Source: a virus. Taken from it: DNA of 53,791 bases. The notes below the pieces were generated by a model that saw only the letters and a list, made by a program, of their open reading frames with translations, was not told the DNA's origin and ran no database searches. A program made the position numbers and the translations under genes. This document shows positions 46,160-53,791 of this stretch, one piece after another. Numbering within the stretch: position 1 is the stretch's first letter; the number at the start of each line of letters is the position of its first letter. The stretch is taken from IMG/VR virus record IMGVR_UViG_3300048041_000085, positions 1-53,791 of that record. The stretch is one strand, 5' to 3'.

Positions 46160-47562
46160 TAATACCCTTCTACGATTATATAACCTGTAGATGTTGCTCC
46201 AGTTATAGTCATCGCAGATGTACTTAATGATGTGACAATAGTTGTAGCTAAACCGTTCGTAGAAACAACTACTGGAGTATTTGTAAAGGCAACGGGGAAC
46301 GTATAGGACGCTGTCCCGACAGCTGCTGCACAATAAGCAATTACTTTCTTATAAGTGGCTCCTTGGAAAGATTGGCTATAAGCAACAGTACCGCTTGTTG
46401 ATGCATTCACTGTAGTTGTTGCCGCAAGTATACATGTAGGTCCTTGGGAAATCTGATCGCTTGTAATCGTCAATGATGAACCATAGGTAGATGTATGGCC
46501 ACCACCTTGGAATGTCACAGGACCTAATTCTAAAGCTCCTGAACCTGATACGGTATTTGCAGCAGATGTACCAAATTGGCAAAAATAGAGATAACCATTT
46601 CCTCCTGATGAAATACTGATACTATTACTGCCACCGGGCAATGAGCAATTGCTCAAGTATACACTTCCACCTGATGAAATTGTTACAGTACCGCTACCAA
46701 TCTGACTATCATAAAAGTAAGCACTTCCATACGTAGAGTTGACGGATCCATAAATATATGTGTTGTATATAGAAATTTCAACATCACCAAGACTAAGAGC
46801 TACGATAGAACTATTATTTGCGCTTATGGAACAATCTTTAAAAACTGTAAAACCATATCCAGCTGAACCATTATAAGTATTTCCGAGATAAGACCCGCCT
46901 GTTGATAAATTGGCTAATTTACAATTGATAAAATTACAGAAAAAATAACTATTAGGAAATGTGCCGGGGACACTATGATTTGTAAATGCTGTTGTTGAGT
47001 TATTAGATATAAATTGGATGTTTTGAAAACTAGTATATGTATATGATGTACCTGTTGCTGTAATTTGAGCATTTCCGACAATAGTGACAGCTGGAATCCC
47101 TTGAGTAGGAGGTTCTGAATATGCAATAAATGCTGTTGTGGCACCTAAAAGACTGATCCCTTCTGTCGTCAATGTGATGTTTTCAGTATAAGTGCCTTCT
47201 GTAATGAAAATCGTAATAGGATTTCCTGCCCCATAACCAGCCGTTTGAGCCGCTGTAATAGCAGACTGAATAGTTGTATATGTCCTACCTGCACCAACTA
47301 CATATTTATAGGCACTCTCATTTAGAATACCGCTATCAACATACGTTTTTGTCGTTAATTGTGTTGAGGTTGTCGGCGTCAAGCTTGATGTCGGAAGATT
47401 TGTGTTAAACGTATTTGTTCCTGTAAAGGCATTCGCCCCTGATATAGCTGCAGCTGTACCGACAACTGAAGCAACAGGTATTGTTGCAGATGTAATGTTA
47501 GCCCCAGAAAGAACAGGAGCAGTATCAAATGTAAGACCGTTAATTAATTGTGAATTTGACAT
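46159..47562 (-). CDS. Tail fibre with beta-helix and tip domain
   Basis: The 467-aa protein has an N-terminal module (1-75) nearly identical to repeats in the 716-aa fibre. A pectin-lyase-like beta-helix region follows (about 80-360: YTTIQSAITAAQTAGYG, then many short strands with SISSGGNGYLYF). The C-terminal tip domain (about 375-467) recurs in the next gene. It is probably a receptor-binding or polysaccharide-binding fibre. Confidence 0.65.
   Translation of the reverse strand: MSNSQLINGLTFDTAPVLSGANITSATIPVASVVGTAAAISGANAFTGTNTFNTNLPTSSLTPTTSTQLTTKTYVDSGILNESAYKYVVGAGRTYTTIQSAITAAQTAGYGAGNPITIFITEGTYTENITLTTEGISLLGATTAFIAYSEPPTQGIPAVTIVGNAQITATGTSYTYTSFQNIQFISNNSTTAFTNHSVPGTFPNSYFFCNFINCKLANLSTGGSYLGNTYNGSAGYGFTVFKDCSISANNSSIVALSLGDVEISIYNTYIYGSVNSTYGSAYFYDSQIGSGTVTISSGGSVYLSNCSLPGGSNSISISSGGNGYLYFCQFGTSAANTVSGSGALELGPVTFQGGGHTSTYGSSLTITSDQISQGPTCILAATTTVNASTSGTVAYSQSFQGATYKKVIAYCAAAVGTASYTFPVAFTNTPVVVSTNGLATTIVTSLSTSAMTITGATSTGYIIVEGY
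47337..47550. repeat. Fibre module shared with the 716-aa fibre gene
   Basis: This DNA, including 47450-47520, nearly repeats 48342-48414 (about 62 bases with three differences noticed) and encodes the same SGANITSATIPVASVVGTAA unit. It gives two fibre genes a shared recombination site. Confidence 0.65.
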
Positions 47563-47580
47563 TTTATATGTTCCTATCCG

Positions 47581-49731
47581 TTAGTTTGATTGAAGCGTGT
47601 AAGTTGTGAACCAGCTGTAACCCGTTGCAGAAGGCGCAGTAACTTGTACGAGAAGGTTCGTACCGCTAATAACAACGTTGAATGTTCCTGTTGTTTGAGC
47701 ATTTACAAAAACAATAGGTGTTCCAATTAGGGTCAATGTTCCCGAGACACTAACAACCGTTGCATTAAAGCTACCACCCGTAGCATCAGCATAAGTACTT
47801 GTTGTTGACGCATTTATTGTACCTGCAATTGTCACAACACCGTTCGTAGGAACAGGGACAGAAAGAAGAGTTGTCGCAGATGTACTTGAAGTTGCAACGG
47901 TAGCTGTCTTTAAACCACCACCAGCAGGTGCCGACCAAGTTCCATTACCAGAAGCATCAGAAGTAAAAACATAATTTGATACGGCGCCCAAAGGAATCTT
48001 GATTGAGTTTGTAAATACGGCTTGCGGTGTGAAAGTATTAACAGCTGTCCAGGTTTGAATAGCCCCTAAAGATCCATAAGTTGTGTCTCCATAAGTCTTA
48101 GTGATCAACTGAGTCGAAGTCGTTGGCGTAACAGTTGAAGTCGGAAGGGCTGTGTTAAACGAGTTATTTCCTGTAAAAGCATTAGGTCCAGCAAGGGTTA
48201 CTTCACCAACTACAGTCGCATATGTCGCGTCAGCAAATGCCTTTGTGATCAACTGAGTCGAAGTTGTCGGAGTCACTGTTGATGTTGGAAGAGAGGTATT
48301 AAAAGTATTTGTTCCCGTGAAAGCATTTGTTCCTGATAGAGCCGCAGCTGTACCGACAACTGAAGCAACAGGTATTGTTGCAGATGTAATACTTGCCCCA
48401 GAAAGAACAGGAGCTACACCGAAAGTCACCGCATTCGTATTAAATATGTTTGTGCCCGTAAATGTATTATTACCAGCTGCTGTTACACCTCCGGCAATTG
48501 TTCCATATGTTGCATCACCGTAAGCCTTAGTAATGAGTTGAGTCGATGTTGTCGGAGTCTCTGTTGAAGTCGGTAGATTTGTATTAAACGTGCTCGTTCC
48601 CGTAAATACGTTTGCTCCAGATAGAGAGGCTGCCGTGCCAACGACTGATGCCACGGGGATTGTTGCCGCCGCAATAGATGCTCCACTCATAACAGGCGCA
48701 ACACCGAAAGTTACAGCATTTGTATTGAATATGTTTGTGCCTGTGAAAGTATTGTTACCACCAGCAGTAACTTCACCAGAAATTGTAGCGTAAGTCGCGT
48801 CACCATAGGCTTTAGTAATAAGTTGCGTTGAGGTTGTCGGTGTAACCGTTGACGTCGGAAGGTTTGTATTAAACGTATTTGTACCGGTAAATACGTTGTT
48901 ACCGAGCTGACTCACATCCCCTGAACCCGCAGCAGTCCATGTTAACGTCGTAGAATTTTGTGTAGCCAATACCCAGCCTGGATTGACGGAAGGATTAAGG
49001 GTAATCCATGTACCCCCGTAGTAGTACAATAGAGAACCATTTGTTGGCGTAAGTGTAGCAATCTCTGTTAAATAAGCATTAGCTGCTTGATAATCAACAT
49101 TTGGTGTTGCAATAGCAAGAGCAACACTACCTGAGGTAACAGTTTGTTTTAAGAGTCCCGAAGTTAAGCTTCCTAAGTTTGTAGAGTTAGGAAGATCAGG
49201 AGCAGCCTGAGTCACAACATAATAATTAGCATCACTAGCGGCACCACTAACCGCAGCACTAATCGTTAAGTCTGTTTGTGTTCCTGTATCTACATATGTT
49301 AAGCCGACATTAGAACCAGCAACAAGGTTAAAGCTACTATGGGGTGCCCCGGCATTCGATCCGTTAACTTTAATCTGTGTTAACTGTAATGAGGTTGATG
49401 GGTTAACACTTATTGTAGGATTACCGGCCTGACCATCACCATTAGTAATTGAAATAGAAGAACCGCCAGTAAAATGTCGCGTAATAAGACCACCCTCAAG
49501 TTGAGGAACGCTAATAACAATTCCGAAAGAATCCGTATTTTGAAGCGTCATTATATTAGCAAGGTTTCCAGTTGTACTTGCTGTATAAGTTGAACCACCT
49601 CCGGCATTTAGATAGGTAAGACCCGTATTAGCACCGGCAACTAATTGTTGACTTAAGGGGATGCCATAAATCGGATTGGTTGCAAAATTACCGATGGTTA
49701 AAAAATTTATAAGGGTTGGGTCAAAAGCCAT
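47581..49731 (-). CDS. Repeat-built tail fibre
   Basis: The 716-aa protein starts with a region of beta repeats (1-275). It then has alternating modules A (FTGTNTFNTNLPTSTVTPTT...) and B (TFGVAPVLSGASITSATIPV...), arranged A-B-A-B-A-A over about 275-550. It ends with a beta domain (about 560-716). Triple-stranded fibres often have such repeats. Module count and order may change by recombination, altering host range. Confidence 0.65.
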   Translation of the reverse strand: MAFDPTLINFLTIGNFATNPIYGIPLSQQLVAGANTGLTYLNAGGGSTYTASTTGNLANIMTLQNTDSFGIVISVPQLEGGLITRHFTGGSSISITNGDGQAGNPTISVNPSTSLQLTQIKVNGSNAGAPHSSFNLVAGSNVGLTYVDTGTQTDLTISAAVSGAASDANYYVVTQAAPDLPNSTNLGSLTSGLLKQTVTSGSVALAIATPNVDYQAANAYLTEIATLTPTNGSLLYYYGGTWITLNPSVNPGWVLATQNSTTLTWTAAGSGDVSQLGNNVFTGTNTFNTNLPTSTVTPTTSTQLITKAYGDATYATISGEVTAGGNNTFTGTNIFNTNAVTFGVAPVMSGASIAAATIPVASVVGTAASLSGANVFTGTSTFNTNLPTSTETPTTSTQLITKAYGDATYGTIAGGVTAAGNNTFTGTNIFNTNAVTFGVAPVLSGASITSATIPVASVVGTAAALSGTNAFTGTNTFNTSLPTSTVTPTTSTQLITKAFADATYATVVGEVTLAGPNAFTGNNSFNTALPTSTVTPTTSTQLITKTYGDTTYGSLGAIQTWTAVNTFTPQAVFTNSIKIPLGAVSNYVFTSDASGNGTWSAPAGGGLKTATVATSSTSATTLLSVPVPTNGVVTIAGTINASTTSTYADATGGSFNATVVSVSGTLTLIGTPIVFVNAQTTGTFNVVISGTNLLVQVTAPSATGYSWFTTYTLQSN
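48075..48906. repeat. Tandem fibre modules (A-B-A-B-A-A)
   Basis: The DNA repeats units of about 140-145 bases in alternating types, which encode the LPTSTVTPTTSTQLITK and VASVVGTAA motifs. The similarity is high at the DNA level, for example around 48353-48414. Confidence 0.7.
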
Positions 49732-49742
49732 TATGCGTACTC

Positions 49743-50282
49743 CTAGGATGATGTAAATGTTGAGATGCCATCAGAATAAGCACTGGTAACATCGGGATAA
49801 GTGGAAGCAACCTGCAAAACATAATAAGTATGTGGTGCTAAGCCTGTGATGGTGTAGGTAACAGTAGGATAAATCGTGGCGGGTATATCGAAGATAGGGT
49901 TTTGTACAACAGTGCTTGTCCATTGAACGACATAACTTGTAGCTACTGATACAGAATTCCAGGATACGGTTATTGAGTCATCAGTTACGGAATCAACAAC
50001 CAATCCGGTTGGTATCGGCGGTGTATTTTGACGTAAGAGAATACGAATAATCGGGGACGGTTGAGGATCAGGACGCAACCATGCCGGGGCTAATTGAGCT
50101 TGTGGCACATCAACATGATCTTTATGGGTATAAAATCCTGTCCATTGAATTTGACTTCCCATATATTGCATAACGGGGACCATGTCATCGACCATAATTG
50201 GTAAACCGCGAATATCATCGCGGCCATAAGGCATAAGATCATCTTCATCTACATAAGGAATACGACCCCTATAATTACTCAT
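49743..50282 (-). CDS. Fibronectin type III virion protein
   Basis: The 179-aa protein has an N-terminal region (1-85) with a DDLMPYGRDDIRGLPIMV segment and a C-terminal FN3 domain (about 90-178: PTGLVVDSVTDDSITVSW, YVVQW, YTITGLAPHTYYVLQV). FN3 domains on phage structural proteins help surface attachment. It overlaps the gp4-like gene by 4 bases. Confidence 0.7.
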   Translation of the reverse strand: MSNYRGRIPYVDEDDLMPYGRDDIRGLPIMVDDMVPVMQYMGSQIQWTGFYTHKDHVDVPQAQLAPAWLRPDPQPSPIIRILLRQNTPPIPTGLVVDSVTDDSITVSWNSVSVATSYVVQWTSTVVQNPIFDIPATIYPTVTYTITGLAPHTYYVLQVASTYPDVTSAYSDGISTFTSS

Positions 50283-51373
50283 GCGAAACCTCCATCTAAG
50301 CTAAAGCGTGCTTGTGAAGGGACATTTTCAGTGTCTTCTTGTCCTGCTAATTGATAAACTTGTTGTGCTGCTGCAAAAAGTTGTTCATATCTATCCGGCG
50401 CATAAGCAATCGCTAATTTAGCGGCTAAGCCTGCTGTAGCAGGTTCGATAAAACGTGAGTTCGCATCAATAGAATTTTGAAACGTACCGCAATCTTGGAT
50501 ATAGCGCACACAGTTAAAGACAAAGAAATCATAAGGTGAAGTAACGGTAGGCGTTCCATAGATTCTAATGACACCTGGGTTAACTCTATCAAACCAGTAA
50601 GTCGCTGCGGTTCCTGATGATATATTAAGACTTTGTTTAATATTGTCCTCACGTGATTGAGGATTCATCGATTGGCTACCCTTAGGGATATTTAAATAGA
50701 TCTGAGCGATATTAAGAGTTGCACCACCGCTTTCACGAATACGCCAATTTACCGCTGCGTAGGTTGTTGGTAGAGACACCCATAGAGGCATACCAAAGTA
50801 ATAAAGTTGAGCCGGTATGTTTAAAACGTTAATCCAATCGCCATCACCTGGATCTGCTAGAAAAGAACAATCGACACTAAGGGTATAAGTCTGTGTTGTA
50901 TAAGTCTCGATGCCCACATATAAGATAGGTTGAGGCGTCGTATATAGATAAGAAATATTGCCATTAATTGATGTCTGAGTGCACGGTACCGATACCCCGT
51001 AAGTAAAGGGATATGTGAAAGCATTAAGAGCAACGCCTCCCGCACTTGAAGTAGCTGTTCCTCCTAAGATATCATTTCCAGTAACCAAAATACCGTCTAA
51101 AATCTTAGAGGTGTTAAAAGGCATTGAGTATACAAACTGATACGGAACAATGGGGATGATATATTGAATAACAGTAAAGAGATTAAGACCGTGGTTAGGC
51201 CAATCACTTAAGACAAAGTCTAAACATGTCTTCGCATCTGCATATCTAATACCGTCTTGCTCATAGTTTTTAATACCACAACGTAAAAATGCATTACGGA
51301 CAATGAGATCTACATCAATCGTTGAAAACGTGTATTGAAGCGATGTATTTGTATATTGTGCAGACAAAGGCAT
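50279..51373 (-). CDS. P22 gp4-like tail accessory/adaptor candidate
   Basis: The 364-aa protein has a helical start (VDLIVRNAFLRCGI, then ADAKTCLDFVLSDWPNHGL) typical for gp4-like tail accessory proteins. A beta-rich insert (70-270) and a helical end (GLAAKLAIAYAPDRYEQLFAAAQQVYQLA) follow. It would join the portal to the tail. The family pattern is clear, but the insert is longer than in P22 gp4. Confidence 0.55.
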   Translation of the reverse strand: MPLSAQYTNTSLQYTFSTIDVDLIVRNAFLRCGIKNYEQDGIRYADAKTCLDFVLSDWPNHGLNLFTVIQYIIPIVPYQFVYSMPFNTSKILDGILVTGNDILGGTATSSAGGVALNAFTYPFTYGVSVPCTQTSINGNISYLYTTPQPILYVGIETYTTQTYTLSVDCSFLADPGDGDWINVLNIPAQLYYFGMPLWVSLPTTYAAVNWRIRESGGATLNIAQIYLNIPKGSQSMNPQSREDNIKQSLNISSGTAATYWFDRVNPGVIRIYGTPTVTSPYDFFVFNCVRYIQDCGTFQNSIDANSRFIEPATAGLAAKLAIAYAPDRYEQLFAAAQQVYQLAGQEDTENVPSQARFSLDGGFA

Positions 51374-51394
51374 TTAAACATCTCTTTTTAGCGA

Positions 51395-51709
51395 CTATTT
51401 ACCGCGATACCGTAAAGCTAAGTTGGCGCGTTTCCGTTCCAAATCAGAATCTGAATGGGTAGCCTCTTCCAAACGACGTGTCGAAATCTTTCTATCTTCA
51501 GGAATATCTAACTCACGATGAAGAGCGCCTTTTTTAGAATGTTCCGAAGCTTCCTGCATCCAATGATCATTTTTAACTTCGCCACCTTTAGCATAACGTT
51601 GACGTCTGCGATTATCGTTGATGTCAACTTCATCTTCCGAATGCATGCCTTTTTTTCTCAAACCATTTTCTTTACGTAAGACGTCTCTGAGTGCGCGACT
51701 TAATGCCAT
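51395..51709 (-). CDS. Small charged virion protein with KGG motif
   Basis: The 104-aa protein is rich in Arg, Lys and Glu, probably disordered, with RQRYAKGGEVKND near 40. The KGG turn recurs in other late proteins of this phage. It overlaps the 237-aa gene by one base. Confidence 0.5.
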   Translation of the reverse strand: MALSRALRDVLRKENGLRKKGMHSEDEVDINDNRRRQRYAKGGEVKNDHWMQEASEHSKKGALHRELDIPEDRKISTRRLEEATHSDSDLERKRANLALRYRGK

Positions 51710-52422
51710 TAGTAAGTTGCTCCTTGTTGCATGATGGTTGCTGTAAATGTTCCGGTGCCTGTAGCAGATATCTCAATTGAGGTTAGTGGAATACTGATAA
51801 AACTCACGATTCCATTTGTTGTAATCGGATTCACAAGACCTGTAGGAGAAACAACAAAAGGAGGTTGCGTAATATTTGCTGTGAAATAGTTCGTATCATC
51901 TAAGCTGTAATTAAGGCTTAGGGATTGAGAAGCAACATTCGTAAAGGCCACAGAATAATTATTAACATTATTCCAAACATCGGCAAAAAACGGCATTGTT
52001 GTTCCCGTGCTATAGCCAATAGATAAAGTTGTTATTGTTGTTGCCATCGTGGTTGGAACAATGCTTAAAATTTGTGAGTAAAGATTAGCACTTGTATAAA
52101 CCGTTGATGCCGCCGTACACGTAATGGTTTCTGTTACGATCGATGTTTGTGCTGGCAACTTATAAGTAGGATATATACTAACGATTCCCGTTACCTTAAA
52201 CACAACACCAGCTTCTGTGGAGTCAAAAGTTATGTGTCTCAAATTGTTTGACGGTAAATTATAATTATAAGAAATAATGCCTGACCGAGGATTGCTAATT
52301 GGAATTCCATTAACCAAAGGGATTGATTGATTCAAATAGGATTCATTTAAAGACCCTGTATAAAGGGCTATTGCACTTGTAGCAGGCCAGGTAACAACAT
52401 AATTTTTAGTATTAAATGCCAT
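51709..52422 (-). CDS. Beta-rich virion protein, unknown
   Basis: The 237-aa protein is Thr/Ser/Ile-rich with beta-strand patterns and few charges, like the 234-aa product of 44014-44718. It may be a tail or decoration protein. No family recognised. Confidence 0.5.
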   Translation of the reverse strand: MAFNTKNYVVTWPATSAIALYTGSLNESYLNQSIPLVNGIPISNPRSGIISYNYNLPSNNLRHITFDSTEAGVVFKVTGIVSIYPTYKLPAQTSIVTETITCTAASTVYTSANLYSQILSIVPTTMATTITTLSIGYSTGTTMPFFADVWNNVNNYSVAFTNVASQSLSLNYSLDDTNYFTANITQPPFVVSPTGLVNPITTNGIVSFISIPLTSIEISATGTGTFTATIMQQGATY

Positions 52423-52431
52423 TTTTATTCC

Positions 52432-53316
52432 CTACGATGTCGGTAAATTATTGTAGACAGTCATATCTGCTGGGTACTGGACACCCGTTTCATCAAACGG
52501 AATTAAGACAGGGACAGCAACAATGGGATTTTCATCATCATTCGCATAAATGATTTTTTGAGCCGAGGAATTGATTTGACCATTAGCCCCATCAGTCAAT
52601 AACTGAGCTTGTAGATATGAATCTGCACCAACTACATAATAACAAACGGTAAGAACTTCATTATTAGACGAATTCGGTAGAGTAACGGTACCGTTAGCAT
52701 CCCCTGAAGTCGCAGAGGGAGCCTCTATCCGCCAATTATTGCCAGGCGTAATATTTGCATAAGAAAAGGGAGCAGGATTTGCGATCGCATTGTAAACACA
52801 TGAAATAACATTTCCGACACGTGGCAAATAATAAGGTAAGCCGATTACATAATTCGGGAAACATTCAACAGTTGACATATCTACATTTAATTCGACAGAA
52901 GAAATGTATTTAAATGTCTTTGTTGAAGCAACAGAATATTCTGAAGTTGTAAAAGAAACAGTATTAATAACTTCTAGATAGTTAGAATCATATCCTGTAA
53001 AAGTAACAGTTCCATCTTCAGTAAAATCAACTAGGTTTTCCCGTTCTAATAGGAGGCCTCGTTGACAATCAAGAGGAATAACAGGAACGGGTATACCTTC
53101 AATAGTTTGTAAATTTGCACCAACAAGCGGCAATGGCACATCAGCTTGTGCATTATTGAAAGCTACAATCTGCAAAGATAAAGCAGCGTTTGATTGAGGA
53201 ATACAATTAAAAACACAAATTGGAGGCTGATAAACACCTACTCCAAGAATATTTGAAACATTAAATAAATCTTGGCTATTTCCATTCTGTACCTGTGTCG
53301 GTGTTACGTTCGGCAT
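52432..53316 (-). CDS. Virion appendage protein, paralogue family
   Basis: The 294-aa protein shares N- and C-terminal motifs with the protein encoded across the window ends: VQNGNSQDLFNV, NWRIEAPSATSGDA, CYYVVGADSYLQAQL and DETGVQYPADM. The two genes are adjacent, so they arose by tandem duplication. Probably a virion surface or tail component. Confidence 0.6.
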   Translation of the reverse strand: MPNVTPTQVQNGNSQDLFNVSNILGVGVYQPPICVFNCIPQSNAALSLQIVAFNNAQADVPLPLVGANLQTIEGIPVPVIPLDCQRGLLLERENLVDFTEDGTVTFTGYDSNYLEVINTVSFTTSEYSVASTKTFKYISSVELNVDMSTVECFPNYVIGLPYYLPRVGNVISCVYNAIANPAPFSYANITPGNNWRIEAPSATSGDANGTVTLPNSSNNEVLTVCYYVVGADSYLQAQLLTDGANGQINSSAQKIIYANDDENPIVAVPVLIPFDETGVQYPADMTVYNNLPTS

Positions 53317-53326
53317 ATATCACCTA

Positions 53327-53791
53327 TTACGTTACAGGATTATTGAAATAAAGATTGTATTCAGACATTTGGCCTGGATATTGAATGCCTGTCTCATCTC
53401 CAGCAACAAGCAATGGAGGTGGTGTATTGGCTGGTCTTGGTGATACTGCGGGCGGAGTCGGATAAGGACCCGGACTTGGATAACCGATCAGGTTATAAGC
53501 TGTATAATCATTGGCTGCTAATGCATTTTGCAATTTTGAATCCGCACCATATACCCAATACAAAACTGAGAAGACAGACGCACCGTTAGGATTTGTATAA
53601 AGTATAAAAATGCCTCTGGCATCGTAGCTAAACATCGATGGGGCTTGTATTCTCCAATTGTTATTAAAAAAACCGACTTCTGTTGCAGAATTAGGATCTG
53701 CAGATGAAAGTGGCGTTAGTGGCTGATTGTTATAATTAACCGAAATTATTTGTTGTGTGCTTAAACACAAATGAGATGGGAGAGAAATTCC
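53327..53791 (-). CDS. Virion appendage protein, C-terminal part (gene spans the window ends)
   Basis: The frame enters from the right edge (GISLPSHLCLST...) in the same register as the end of 1-667, and stops at 53327. The C-terminal plan (NWRIQAPSMFSYDARG, WVYGADSKLQNAL, DETGIQYPGQM) matches its neighbour. A proline-rich linker (PGPYPTPPAVSPRPANTPPP) sits near the end. An apparent start at 53770 uses TTG and is internal. Confidence 0.75.
   Translation of the reverse strand, partial: GISLPSHLCLSTQQIISVNYNNQPLTPLSSADPNSATEVGFFNNNWRIQAPSMFSYDARGIFILYTNPNGASVFSVLYWVYGADSKLQNALAANDYTAYNLIGYPSPGPYPTPPAVSPRPANTPPPLLVAGDETGIQYPGQMSEYNLYFNNPVT
53593..53791. repeat. Right copy of 199-bp terminal direct repeat
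   Basis: This equals 1-199 except T at 53720 in place of C at 128. See the left copy. Confidence 0.9.

Noticed and set aside
46160-46333. Longer start for the stand-alone fibre-tip gene
   Set aside because: The extension is Cys/Tyr/Arg-rich and is a shadow of the upstream fibre gene in another frame. The ATG at 46159 has a good ribosome site.
53327-53770. Separate 147-aa gene at the right end
   Set aside because: Its start is an internal TTG. The frame is open to the edge and continues from the left end.

Overview
The window looks like one complete, circular, A+T-rich phage genome of about 53.6 kb, linearised inside a structural gene. The first 199 bases (1-199) recur at the end (53593-53791) with one synonymous difference, and the gene cut by the left edge (1-667) continues in frame at the right edge (53327-53791). 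Virion genes suggest a short-tailed (podovirus-like) phage: P22-type portal, coiled-coil scaffold candidate, Mu gpT-like capsid protein, P22 gp4-like and gp10-like tail proteins, large ejection-protein candidates and repeat-rich fibres. Ankyrin repeats, a secreted coiled-coil protein, low G+C and a DnaA_N-like plasmid initiator hint at a host-associated or intracellular proteobacterium. That host guess is inference.

Layout. (1) Late operon, minus strand, from the portal (8746) through the joined ends to 32017: head genes with an embedded GroES-like protein, a promoter with a roughly 300-nt structured leader before the capsid genes, then tail, fibre and ejection genes. (2) Maintenance and accessory block, 8.8-14.1 kb: ParA plus a ribbon-helix-helix partner, an orphan integrase arm-binding domain, tRNA-Gln, an HsdM methylase with an internally deleted HsdS, an AlpA-like regulator, a C5 cytosine methyltransferase and a clear Hfq homologue. 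(3) Early/middle operon, minus strand, from a good promoter at 25.16-25.19 kb: ankyrin protein, YqaJ-tail protein, ERF annealing protein, MarR regulator, many small unknowns, DUF1064 nuclease, large terminase and a lysis cassette. (4) Replicon block, 25.3-27.9 kb: a plasmid-type initiator with an apparent antisense-RNA control region. (5) 27.9-32.0 kb: secreted coiled-coil protein, HTH protein, GroEL-like chaperonin, small membrane proteins and a candidate small RNA.

How it may work. With ParA, a plasmid-like initiator, no complete integrase and no recognisable DNA polymerase, helicase or RNA polymerase, the element reads as a phage-plasmid that uses host replication proteins. Its most striking feature is an RNA-centred control layer: a phage Hfq, a 113-nt intergenic transcript with its own promoter and Rho-independent terminator, a likely antisense RNA over the initiator leader with an anti-Shine-Dalgarno element, and a leader containing repeated hairpin modules, a possible pseudoknot and an attenuator-like hairpin before the capsid genes. 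One operator-like motif family (ACATCATWAYGATGT and half-sites) lies upstream of parA, hsdM, the cytosine methylase, hfq and the small RNA, so these may be co-regulated. The phage also carries both a GroEL-like chaperonin and a GroES-like protein.
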